Source: Duganella flavida (GTDB lineage: Bacteria > Pseudomonadota > Gammaproteobacteria > Burkholderiales > Burkholderiaceae_D). From it: DNA of 64,000 bases. The DNA lies in NCBI RefSeq assembly GCF_009857445.1, contig NZ_WWCN01000016.1, forward strand, positions 62,001 through 126,000. Reading direction: 5' to 3'. A model generated the notes under the pieces. That model had not been told where the DNA came from, made no database searches, and worked only from the letters and a program-made list of their open reading frames with translations. This document shows positions 53,256 to 61,093 of the stretch, in pieces. Each line of letters begins with the position of its first letter. The stretch's first letter is position 1. The position numbers and the translations under genes were made by a program.

Positions 53256-53308
53256 GTTGTCAATATAATATTGTATTTGCAACAGCGAAAATCTGATAAA
53301 AATCAGAT
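53256..53308 (-). promoter_or_regulatory. Promoter/operator region of the XRE regulator
   Basis: On the minus strand a perfect -35 TTGACA lies at 53256-53261, followed after 17 bases by a weak -10 TACTTT. Behind it are a 13-base palindrome CAATATAATATTG (53261-53273) and a dyad ATCTGAT-AAAA-ATCAGAT (53291-53308). These are candidate operators for autoregulation. Confidence 0.5.
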
Positions 53309-53431
53309 ACTTAGCGGTGATTCCGGGGGCTATGGCGAGAGGGGAGGCGGGGGCATCTTCCTGTCTGCGTGGTCGTGACCGACTGGGAGAAAATGTGGAT
53401 GTGGGTTGTTGTTTTTAGGGGAATCAGTCGA

Positions 53432-54178
53432 TCAATTACACAGATCCCATTGCATCGGCGAAGCCCATATTGTCGTGGGGACGAAGCCGCCAGGGCGGAG
53501 GCTCGGGTTGCCCTTGAAATGCGCCTCGGCGATACGGATCTGCACTTTGTCTTCGGTGAGCTTCTCCACGTACCCGCTGTAAATAATGTCGCGGCCAGCT
53601 TCTTGGCACACGTGCGCGCCCACTTTGCGGATCATCGGCAAATCGCGTTGGCGCTGCGCGCTGACCTGTAGACCAGCGTCGGCCGCGGCGGCGAGTTCGT
53701 CGTTACGCATCGCCGACCATTCTTGTTGGCTGATGAATGCATGCTGCGCGGCCGGGTACAGTTCGCCCAGCGGAGATTTCTTGAATCGGTCCAGCATCAC
53801 GATGGTTTGCGCCGGCCCGCGCAGTACGTATGCCACACCAGGCTGTGCCTCAAAAACGTACGTGTCCGGTGTGCAGTTCCGCGCACCGCCGCCATAGCAC
53901 ACATTCACCTCAATGGTATGTCGTCCCGGGAGGACGTTGACGCCCGGTCGGGTACGCACGCCAGGGAGGATGTTGCTGCCCTCTGCCGTCATCTGCAGCG
54001 CCATCCGGTTCGGACCGCGATCGATCTCGGTCACTGCGGCGCCATTCCCCGTGACGTCTTGCGGCACGAGCAGCGCATAGTGGTGCAGTTGTGCCTCGGG
54101 GATGGTGGTGGCGCATCCCGACAAGGCCAGCCCTACACCGATCATCACACACCGAAAGACCGCAGGGGAAGAGGGCAT
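53432..54178 (-). CDS. Lipoprotein of unknown function
   Basis: 248 residues from ATG 54178 with TGGAGC upstream. Lipoprotein signal peptide ending LALSGC, then a mature part with a Cys pair (VCYGGGARNC) and PEGA-like strands (GVNVLPGRHTIEVNV). The C-terminal half contains SAQRQRDLPMIRKVG and VGAHVCQEAGRDIIYSGYVE. The GC content is backbone-like. No known domain beyond a possible PEGA-type fold. Divergent from the XRE/HNH pair across about 110 bases. Confidence 0.7.
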   Translation of the reverse strand: MPSSPAVFRCVMIGVGLALSGCATTIPEAQLHHYALLVPQDVTGNGAAVTEIDRGPNRMALQMTAEGSNILPGVRTRPGVNVLPGRHTIEVNVCYGGGARNCTPDTYVFEAQPGVAYVLRGPAQTIVMLDRFKKSPLGELYPAAQHAFISQQEWSAMRNDELAAAADAGLQVSAQRQRDLPMIRKVGAHVCQEAGRDIIYSGYVEKLTEDKVQIRIAEAHFKGNPSLRPGGFVPTTIWASPMQWDLCN

Positions 54179-54288
54179 CGACAGCTCCAGAGGAAGGTTG
54201 ATATGCAATATTTGTGGTCTTGCCACATATCGCGATGTTACCAGAATTTCTCCGTGGCACCACCATTCATGTGGTTACTCATCATGGA

Positions 54289-54663
54289 ATGTGGAATATG
54301 GTCACGGCGCGGCAGGAGGGGCAGTTTGCGAAGAGGATTGGCAAGGCATTGGCCAAGCAGCGCATCGCGCGCAATCTGACCCAAGAACAAGTGGCCGCGC
54401 AACTGGGCGTCGAGCAGGAAACCATCTCGCGTTTTGAACGCGGCGCTACGTTGCCGCCGTTACTGCGCCTGATCGACCTGGCTGCGATTTTTAATGTGCC
54501 GCTGGACGCGCTGGTGCGTGCCGGCTCTGCCCGCTCCATTGATCAGGCCATTGATCTTGCGGGTGCCTTGGATACGCTGAGTGAAGAAGATCGCGTCTGG
54601 GTGCTCGGCTGGTTCACGGACATGTGCGCCAAACTTGCCGCGGCGGCGGACAGCAAGCGGTAA
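54289..54663 (+). CDS. XRE-family controller protein
   Basis: About 124 residues from ATG 54289 (MWNMVTARQEGQF); ATG 54298 is equally possible, and ATG 54214 would begin inside a dyad and is unlikely. Classical helix-turn-helix (IARNLTQEQVAAQLGVEQETISRFERGA), then an acidic, helical C-terminus. It ends 8 bases before the HNH gene, an arrangement like restriction-modification controller proteins, so it probably times restriction gene expression. Two GTGG dyads precede it (54213-54227 and 54259-54275). Confidence 0.85.
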   Translation: MWNMVTARQEGQFAKRIGKALAKQRIARNLTQEQVAAQLGVEQETISRFERGATLPPLLRLIDLAAIFNVPLDALVRAGSARSIDQAIDLAGALDTLSEEDRVWVLGWFTDMCAKLAAAADSKR

Positions 54664-54671
54664 GCGGGCGC

Positions 54672-55544
54672 ATGCCATCTCGTCTTGCGCACTCTAAACC
54701 GATTCCCCACTTTACGGTGGGCGAGGTCTACGACCGTCGACAGCATATACACGGTCCCTACGGCGGCAGCTTTCAAAGTGGCATCGCGCCATCGAGTGTG
54801 GTGGATGCGATTTTCATTTTTACCGGCGACACTGGTAGTCAATATGGCTACGCGGATGAAGAAGAAGTCGATGCGCAAGGCGTTCGCTCTTATTCATACA
54901 CGGGCGAGGGCCAAGTCGGCGACATGGAACTCGTCCGCGGCAATCGCGCCATTCTGGACCACAGCAATGATGGGCGCGCGCTGCATTTGTTTCAGTCCTT
55001 AGGTAAAGGCAAAGGGCAGCGGTACGTCGGGGAGTTTGTGTATGCCGGTCACAAGTTCATGCCAGGACTAGATCGCAATGGAAATAGTCGGCGCCTCATC
55101 GTGTTTCGCTTAGTCGGTGTCGCCGACGCGCACGCGATTGAAGACGCCGTGGGGGAGGAGGAGGGTGTGCACACCGCCATCAGCATGACCTTAGTGGACG
55201 CGCGCCGCATGGCCTTAGCCGCTGCCGCCGGCGGCGCGATGCCCACCAAAGACTCGGCGGCCCGGACTTTGTATGTGCGCAGTAAAGCGGTGCGCGACTA
55301 CGTGTTGATGCGGGCAGCAGGACGCTGCGAGTCCTGCGATCAGCCAGCACCCTTTATTCGCAAAAATGGCACGCCGTATCTGGAGCCGCATCACACTACA
55401 CGGGTGTCCGATGGCGGTCCGGATCATCCACGCTTTGTCGGGGCGGTGTGCCCCGCGTGTCATCGCGAACTACATTTTGGGGTCGGCGGGGAGGCAAAAA
55501 ACGCGGCATTACAAAAGCGCCTGCGTGATCTTGAGCGCGATTAA
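54672..55544 (+). CDS. SRA-like/HNH endonuclease, probable modification-dependent restriction enzyme
   Basis: 290 residues from ATG 54672. The N-terminal half is YDG/SRA-like: VGEVYDRRQHIHGPYGG, IFIFTGDTGSQYGYAD, YSYTGEGQVGDMEL, GNRAILDH. The C-terminal HNH carries zinc Cys residues (CESCDQPA, CPACHREL) and catalytic His in LEPHHTTRVSDGGPD. Proteins of this plan cut DNA with 5-methyl- or hydroxymethylcytosine (type IV restriction). No methyltransferase is adjacent, which fits a modification-dependent enzyme. Cotranscribed with the XRE controller. A decayed copy lies at 58500-58854. Confidence 0.88.
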   Translation: MPSRLAHSKPIPHFTVGEVYDRRQHIHGPYGGSFQSGIAPSSVVDAIFIFTGDTGSQYGYADEEEVDAQGVRSYSYTGEGQVGDMELVRGNRAILDHSNDGRALHLFQSLGKGKGQRYVGEFVYAGHKFMPGLDRNGNSRRLIVFRLVGVADAHAIEDAVGEEEGVHTAISMTLVDARRMALAAAAGGAMPTKDSAARTLYVRSKAVRDYVLMRAAGRCESCDQPAPFIRKNGTPYLEPHHTTRVSDGGPDHPRFVGAVCPACHRELHFGVGGEAKNAALQKRLRDLERD

Positions 55545-55604
55545 AGGCGGCGACGTCTCTGATTAAAGAATTTTGCAGTTTGGTCCCGCCTGCGCCCCAA
55601 ATGT

Positions 55605-56519
55605 TTAGAACTCCAATGTAAAGTTTATTCCAAATTTAGCACCTGTATCAAATTCGATAGGAGATGCGCCGATTTCTCTTCTAAGGTCCATATAGGTGCC
55701 AGCTTTGACACCTGTAGGAATACGGATGACCAGCTCGTGTTTGGTATAATTTTTCGCCTCACTAAAATCTCTCCATTTCACAGATCGCATTTGAATTTTC
55801 CATCTTGAAATGTCCGCCAATATTAGTTCAGCTGCACTCTTAGATGACTCACCTGGGCTAAAGCCAAAACAGGAGAGGGGAAAATCAAGACGCCCCTCGG
55901 CCTTTACTCGTCTCAGCCCACCGGAATTTTCTCCCGGAGTTAATATATATTCTGGATCAGTAGATCTGTAGCGCTTACCAATCTGCGCACTAATACCAAT
56001 AATAGGATTCACTCCAAGTTTCCAGCAAGTTTCATCTTGCGATATATATACTGGAACATAACCTACTTCGAGTAGAAGATCACGATTTTTAGTACTTCGA
56101 TCCGTATCAGCACCGAAATGCGCAGTAATCACATGCATCTGCCCGTTGGACTTTCGAATAACAGTCCCATCTGGCAATGTTTTTGATTCAAGTCCAATAA
56201 GGTAGTGCTGAATGCCGTACCTGAAAGTCGCGCTTCCAAATTTCCCCTTCTCTGAAGCATCAATTTTTACTTCCCGAGAAAGGATATTAAAAGTTCCAGA
56301 CGACGCATCTTGACTTGGGATTGTAGCCTGAAGCTGCTCGTTAATTGCAAAAGCATCTCCCATTTTTGCAAGCACGCGGACTGCAGATCCTTCAATCTCG
56401 TCCCTGATTGCGCCTACTGAAATCGTAGTAGGAGTTTTTTCTGTTTCGCTCGCCGTGCAGCATATCGATATAGAAAAAAAAACTCCTAGAGCAACGATCT
56501 TGTAAAGATAGGAAGTCAT
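55605..56519 (-). CDS. Exported protein of unknown function
   Basis: 304 residues. N-terminal signal (MTSYLYKIVALGVFFSISICCTASE); the CC pair could be a weak lipobox. The rest is rich in beta-strands (FRYGIQHYLIGLESK, LLLEVGYVPVYIS, AKFGINFTLEF), with a final Phe as in outer-membrane barrels. No family recognised. It is AT-rich compared with both neighbours, so it is a recent acquisition. It overlaps the preceding gene by 4 bases. Confidence 0.65.
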   Translation of the reverse strand: MTSYLYKIVALGVFFSISICCTASETEKTPTTISVGAIRDEIEGSAVRVLAKMGDAFAINEQLQATIPSQDASSGTFNILSREVKIDASEKGKFGSATFRYGIQHYLIGLESKTLPDGTVIRKSNGQMHVITAHFGADTDRSTKNRDLLLEVGYVPVYISQDETCWKLGVNPIIGISAQIGKRYRSTDPEYILTPGENSGGLRRVKAEGRLDFPLSCFGFSPGESSKSAAELILADISRWKIQMRSVKWRDFSEAKNYTKHELVIRIPTGVKAGTYMDLRREIGASPIEFDTGAKFGINFTLEF

Positions 56520-56842
56520 TTTTTCACCTTATCTTTCTTTTTTGAAGTTTTCTTTTTCAAAGCCGAATCGGTTTTGTTCTCACCGTCAATAATAGCTTGT
56601 GCCAGTGTTTTGCAATTTTGGCTAGACCAGTCCTTAGGCCAATCTTTTTTTGTTCCACCATTTATGAAGATGTCATAGCGTGAAACGTTCTTAAACATTA
56701 AGAGTGGAGATGCACCGGCAACCGCAATATCGCTCAGTGCGTCTGTAAATTGCGTATCGTGATCAACTTCCACGCCTGCACTTCGAAAATAACGTAAATT
56801 ATCAAATAAAATGAATTCGACTACCTCAATCTTGATGGTCAT
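56516..56842 (-). CDS. Unknown small protein with poly-lysine tail
   Basis: 108 residues from ATG 56842; the tandem ATG at 56845 is also possible (GAGGAAG upstream). The body (IKIEVVEFILFDNLRYF, SPLLMFKNVSRYDIFING) looks like a small alpha/beta domain and the end is KKKTSKKKDKVKK, which may bind nucleic acid or membranes. Translationally coupled (ATGA) to the exported protein gene, so the two probably work together. Not recognised. Confidence 0.6.
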   Translation of the reverse strand: MTIKIEVVEFILFDNLRYFRSAGVEVDHDTQFTDALSDIAVAGASPLLMFKNVSRYDIFINGGTKKDWPKDWSSQNCKTLAQAIIDGENKTDSALKKKTSKKKDKVKK

Positions 56843-56845
56843 CAT

Positions 56846-57232
56846 TCTTCCTCTATTTAAAATATCTGCAGGAACGTATGGATGCGGCACTACTTCTGAA
56901 TAGATACTATTGCCATAGGCAGTAAAAAATTAATTCCACATGGAAATTAATTTTGTAAAATGGCATGTTATTACTGTCAGCTTTATGGAAAAAAGCCTGA
57001 CTTCCGAGCAAGTAGCGACTACTAGCATCAATGGAAACAAGTCACATTGTATTTTGACAATAACATATCAAGCTTTCAAGGCAATAAATTCTATTTATTT
57101 TTGATATAAAAGCGTTGCCATTATGATACATTTGTGACATTTGGTGAGAATTGCCTTTTCAAAAAAAGGCAAACTTAAAATTCGGAGAATTGACGGGTCT
57201 GCAAAAAATAACTAACAGGAGGGGAGGTGAAT
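56846..57232. other. AT-rich divergent intergenic region
   Basis: 387 bases, strongly AT-rich, between divergent gene pairs. It must contain two promoters. I see no gene or clear terminator. A strong AGGAGGGGAGG ribosome site lies at its right end. Confidence 0.5.
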
Positions 57233-57775
57233 ATGCTCTGGAGAACGGGCTTAATGCCTGCAATATTATTTTCAGGCATACTTATTGCGTGTGGAGATAA
57301 CTTGCCCAAGAATTATCAACTGTTTGATACCAGCCTCGAAGCGCTACGTGCAGCTCCAACATCGTTAGTTTCCAGCACCGCGGGCTCTGTAGAACTCCTC
57401 GCTTCAGCCCAAGAGCTTTTGCAGACTGCACCAGATATAACGTCTGTTCACGTTGACCCTGTTTCTGGACAGCTTACAATTTCCGGGCGACCTAGCACAA
57501 CTCAACGATCAGTTTTTTTGGGGGCAGCCCTTGTTAAACGCAAAATTGATGCAGGCTTTGATTTACAGAGTACGGAATGGGTTGCTCGAACTATTTGGGT
57601 TTTACAAGGTGAAACTTTTGCCTCTACAAGAGATCTTCAAGTAAAAAACGGGGTCATAGTTGCGTTGCTAGACGACCCTCCATTGAGGAAAACGCTCCCA
57701 ACAATCATGATCGTTGAGTTTGTTTCAGCATCTAATAGTACCGCTCTAATTAAAGCGGACGTTGTTTGGATGTAA
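57233..57775 (+). CDS. Putative lipoprotein in AT-rich block
   Basis: 180 residues from ATG 57233 with AGGAGG and GGAGG directly upstream; an in-frame GTG at 57227 overlaps that ribosome site. Lipoprotein signal ending LIACG. The mature part has a BON-like stretch (DITSVHVDPVSGQLTISGR) and ends IKADVVWM. No family recognised with confidence. It is followed after 71 bases by the WHxH protein gene on the same strand. Confidence 0.6.
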   Translation: MLWRTGLMPAILFSGILIACGDNLPKNYQLFDTSLEALRAAPTSLVSSTAGSVELLASAQELLQTAPDITSVHVDPVSGQLTISGRPSTTQRSVFLGAALVKRKIDAGFDLQSTEWVARTIWVLQGETFASTRDLQVKNGVIVALLDDPPLRKTLPTIMIVEFVSASNSTALIKADVVWM

Positions 57776-57846
57776 GCTATGCAATGTTAATTAATTTTTA
57801 AATCAAAATTTCAATCTCGAAGTTAATTAAATTTTACAGATTAATT

Positions 57847-58293
57847 ATGAACAATTTGCCACTTCACATTTCAAGTGATTTTTACCAAAGTTTGAATGAT
57901 GCGCAAAAGCAAACTCTTGTATTGATAGATGGTTGGCCAATGCAAAAAATTTTAGAAAAAATAGATATTAAAAATTTGGGCGGAGAAAAAGAATTAGATG
58001 CAGTTGTTTGGTATAAACAGTTCATATTTCTACGGTACTTAAGTAAAGTAGGAAAATTCGGAATTTACTCTAAGGCAATTGATGAGGTGTGGCATACTCA
58101 CATTTTATTTACGCAAGATTATCTTAATTTTTGCATGAGTGTTTTTGGTGAATTTCTCCATCACGCCCCGTGCAATATAATGAAAAATACAAATGAGAGC
58201 TCAGATAAAAATTTTGAATGGCAAAAGGGTCTGGCAAGAAAATTCGATAAAATCACGGTTTCTCCCAGAATTCCGCCATATTGCCAAGGCTAG
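57847..58293 (+). CDS. GRDP-like (DUF1399-type) protein with WHxH motif
   Basis: 148 residues. The signature is AIDEVWHTHILFTQDYLNF...FGEFLHHAPC, matching the conserved WHxH and HHxP blocks of glycine-rich-domain-protein-like proteins, best known from plants and scattered in bacteria. These His residues could bind metal or be catalytic, but no activity is established. It ends with an intrinsic terminator. AT-rich cargo, perhaps working with the preceding lipoprotein. Confidence 0.7.
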   Translation: MNNLPLHISSDFYQSLNDAQKQTLVLIDGWPMQKILEKIDIKNLGGEKELDAVVWYKQFIFLRYLSKVGKFGIYSKAIDEVWHTHILFTQDYLNFCMSVFGEFLHHAPCNIMKNTNESSDKNFEWQKGLARKFDKITVSPRIPPYCQG

Positions 58294-58298
58294 CTGCA

Positions 58299-58324
58299 GA
58301 GACGACCGATAGTCGTCTTTCTAT
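58299..58324 (+). terminator. Intrinsic terminator
   Basis: AGACGAC (58299-58305) pairs with GTCGTCT around a CGATA loop, followed by TTCT. Ends the AT-rich plus-strand pair. Confidence 0.7.
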
Positions 58325-58499
58325 ACCACAATCGAGCATTCGTCATGTATGCGACCTAAAACGCCATATATTAATCGGCTTTCTTGAGGCCAAATAATTA
58401 CTACTCGGATAGTGGTGAATCTGAGCACATGTTGATTGAAATACTAGCGAAGTAGTAAGTCGACAGACATGGATATGAAATGGCTTAACATTTGATGCG

Positions 58500-58854
58500 C
58501 GCGGCGTTATGGTTAGTGTCGCACGCGCGGAACAGTTAGCGGATACGCGCCGCATTGCCTTAGCCACCTGCGTTGCTGTGCTCGCAATAGAGTCGGCGGC
58601 ACGGACCTTTATGTGCGCTGCAATGCAGTGCGTGATTACGTGTTGATGCGTGTGGCAGGGCGATTTGAACTGTGCGACGAACCTCGAAAGAACGGCGCGC
58701 ATGTCTGAAGCCGCATCACACCACCTGGATGTCTGATGGCGGCCCGGATCATCCACGCTTTGTCGCGCGTCATCGCGAACTCCATTTTGGTGTTGGCGGC
58801 GAAGCAAAAAACGCGGCGTTGCAAGAACGCTTGCGTGCGCTTGAGCCCGATTAA
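58500..58854 (+). pseudogene. Decayed copy of the SRA-like/HNH endonuclease 3' end
   Basis: Reads alongside bases 55186-55544. Conserved pieces are the GCGCGCCGCAT..GCCTTAGCC stretch, the VRDYVLMR-coding part, HHTT..SDGGPDHPRFV, and HRELHFGVGGEAKNAAL to the shared end. It carries frameshifts, an internal stop (TGA at 58707) and a deletion that removes the CPAC zinc cysteines. The N-terminal SRA-like half is missing. The last ~120 bases are nearly identical to the intact gene. Confidence 0.88.
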
Positions 58855-58943
58855 CGGCGGCGCCGGCGGTGGCCGGCGTTTTCGATCGCGACACGTAGTC
58901 CTGTCACCTGGCGCTCACGTGCCACTACCCACCCCACGCACGC

Positions 58944-59288
58944 TTAGTCCACGCCGTTGAGACGCGCACGGGCGGCTGCGGCATGGGCCGCTTTCATGGC
59001 GGCGGCCCGGTCTGGGCGTCGCTGCTGGTGTGCACTGTGCGGGGTGTATTGTGCGGCATCGACCATAAAGCGGGCGATGCCGACGCTGCGCAGATACAGC
59101 ACTAGGGTGTCGAGTTTGCGGAACAGGCGGACTTGGTGGGAGCGCTGCGCTGCCAGGCCCCGTTCGGTCATGCCGTACTGCACGAGGATCGCCCATCCGG
59201 CCGGTTGGCCGATGACCTGGACCTGGCGTACCACCTCGGCCTCGGTGAGTTTGATAAACGTGGTGTGGTCGATGGTGGCGGTGGGCAT
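58944..59288 (-). CDS. Plasmid/ICE-type small protein
   Basis: 114 residues from ATG 59288 with GGAGAT upstream. The body (GWAILVQYGMTERGLAAQR, VRLFRKLDTLVLYLRSVGIARFMVDA) belongs to a family I recall from betaproteobacterial plasmids and integrative elements, sometimes next to toxin genes. The tail is Arg/Ala-rich (RPDRAAAMKAAHAAAAR). An antitoxin-like or DNA-binding role is possible but unproven. GC-rich, unlike its neighbours on both sides. Confidence 0.6.
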   Translation of the reverse strand: MPTATIDHTTFIKLTEAEVVRQVQVIGQPAGWAILVQYGMTERGLAAQRSHQVRLFRKLDTLVLYLRSVGIARFMVDAAQYTPHSAHQQRRPDRAAAMKAAHAAAARARLNGVD

Positions 59289-59487
59289 GGTGATCTCCGC
59301 GATGGTGCGCTGCAGGTGATCAGGGCATGATACGCGCCCAATAAAACGGTGCAAGTGGCCGATTGATTGGGTGCGCCTTTAATTGGACATGACGCCTGTT
59401 CCACGAAACAGACTGTTTAGAACCAAGGCTTGTTCGAGAATTCTGATGCCACCATGAGTTCGGCCCTCCAGCTGACCGCGTTTGAGT

Positions 59488-60489
59488 TCACACCTCGGCG
59501 AGAGAATGGATGAATGAATGTTTGGAATGGTAGCCGACCTTCTGTGTCCCAAGTTTCCCAAATACACCCTCTAGACATAACTCTGCGACTACAGATGTAT
59601 AGCCTCGTGCGATAAGTTTTTCCTTTACCTTACTGACGCTTTCGAAGTCTTGGTCGACTATCTTCTCGTTGTAGCCTTTTTCATCAAAAAAGTGTTTGAT
59701 AAATGCTGCTTCGGTGATTAGGGCTTCAGATTCACGATCGATCGCCTTCTCCTTAAATTCCTCATACGTGATTAACGAACCAAATTCTCTCTTGGCAACT
59801 GATTTGCTTTCGATATCCATAAAATATACGACCACAACTTCATCCGCGGAAAGATCTGTGGTGATCGCCCCCCATTTATCATGTGTCCGCGTACGTTTGA
59901 GCACACCATTCTTACTCTTTCCGACGTAGATAACCTCGAGTGGACTCAGCACCTCCCAATCAAAGACATGAGCAAGCTGAATGGGCGACATGATGTTGCG
60001 AGATTCCATGTTTCCCTGTTTTATCGATTGCAAGAGTTTGCAATCGATATAAAGTAGTTCCTCAGTTGATAGTTTGAGGTCGATGCCGCTATATTGTCGA
60101 TATGCTTGAGAAGGGGTAAGGGACGGAGATGCTTCGAACTTCCAGAGTGACATTACCTTAGCCGCCCACTCCTCCCAACTCTCGAACTTGTCCGTGACTC
60201 CCGAACGAGCAAAAAGATATTTAGCGACGTTAAATGCCACTTTTTCTCGCCGCTCGCCGACCATTACAGTTCCGTTGATCACAAAGTCAGAGCTAATTGA
60301 GAATGAGTCAGGGATAAACTTTATCCGCGCCATTTTTACCATCATGTATAGCATAGATTTCTTCCGATGGAACTCGTCGAAACTACTCTTGCAATCTTCG
60401 TTGTAAAGTAAATCTTTTTCGATGGGATGGTACTCACAAATGTGAGTCGAAAAGACAAGTGTATCGTTAATAGGCTGGAATTTGGTCAT
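59488..60489 (-). CDS. Unknown protein with GIY-YIG-like motif
   Basis: 333 residues from ATG 60489; ATG 60501 is possible. About two thirds along, EVIYVGKSKNGVLKRTRTH resembles the strand-loop-strand of a GIY-YIG-type nuclease core (YVGKS...LKR..H), followed by an acidic stretch and a Glu in ITEAAFIKHFF suited to metal binding. The N-terminal part is unrecognised. A nuclease of a defence system is plausible given the location, but the motif is weak. Isolated gene. Confidence 0.55.
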   Translation of the reverse strand: MTKFQPINDTLVFSTHICEYHPIEKDLLYNEDCKSSFDEFHRKKSMLYMMVKMARIKFIPDSFSISSDFVINGTVMVGERREKVAFNVAKYLFARSGVTDKFESWEEWAAKVMSLWKFEASPSLTPSQAYRQYSGIDLKLSTEELLYIDCKLLQSIKQGNMESRNIMSPIQLAHVFDWEVLSPLEVIYVGKSKNGVLKRTRTHDKWGAITTDLSADEVVVVYFMDIESKSVAKREFGSLITYEEFKEKAIDRESEALITEAAFIKHFFDEKGYNEKIVDQDFESVSKVKEKLIARGYTSVVAELCLEGVFGKLGTQKVGYHSKHSFIHSLAEV

Positions 60490-60706
60490 CGTTTCAGGCA
60501 TTGGAAATGAGTAAGGCGATACTGATCGGGCCAAACGCGGAAGGTTATGTGGCGTAGGTAGTCAGAAAGGTATTTTTCAAAAATATTATTCAGTTGCTAG
60601 CGCAAGATCAATTAAAATGAATCCAATGAATCCAATGAATTCAAATCGGTTTTAAATTATGGGGGATTAAAAGTAAAACGAGATGCAATTTGGTATAAGC
60701 AGAAAA

Positions 60707-61093
60707 CTAGGTAGCCGTCGCTATATAATTTAAAGCCGATGACATCGTACTAAATACTCGATCAGCTGCTTGTCGTATCATCTCAAAATGTCTTTTTCTT
60801 GAGGAATCGCTCAGCTGATCTACAAAGATAACTTGCTTACCAAGTGCCTTCGCATATCCAATCTCCAGAGCAAGTGCATATCCCCCCGGATTACTTTCTT
60901 CCATATTGGCTAGCAAAATATCGCATTCTCTGATGGCTCGAAGATCCCATTCGGTATATGCAGCTGGTTCTTCAATATTATGAATGCTCGGATCTAGTAT
61001 GTCGAAGTTGCTGAGCTCTTGTGACGCAAAATTCTGCCATCCCGACTTAAAACCACCGGCAAGATAAATTCGCCTTCTAGGCCTTTCCATCAT
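60707..61093 (-). CDS. Nucleoside 2-deoxyribosyltransferase-like protein
   Basis: 128 residues from ATG 61093 (a second ATG follows directly). NDT-type Rossmannoid fold: RRIYLAGGF at the start, EWDLRAIRECDILLANME, then NPGGYALALEIGYAKALGKQ, where Glu in LEIGYA is the expected nucleophile. Family members cleave or transfer the base of nucleosides or nucleotides. It starts 17 bases inside the preceding membrane-protein gene, so the two are translationally coupled. This pairing suggests a nucleotide-signal conflict system (inference). Confidence 0.8.
   Translation of the reverse strand: MMERPRRRIYLAGGFKSGWQNFASQELSNFDILDPSIHNIEEPAAYTEWDLRAIRECDILLANMEESNPGGYALALEIGYAKALGKQVIFVDQLSDSSRKRHFEMIRQAADRVFSTMSSALNYIATAT

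Noticed and set aside
58299..58330. Similarity of AGAGACG..CGATAGTC to the 37190 junction sequence
   Set aside because: The 58.3 kb copy is explained by a simple terminator hairpin, and the match is short and gapped.
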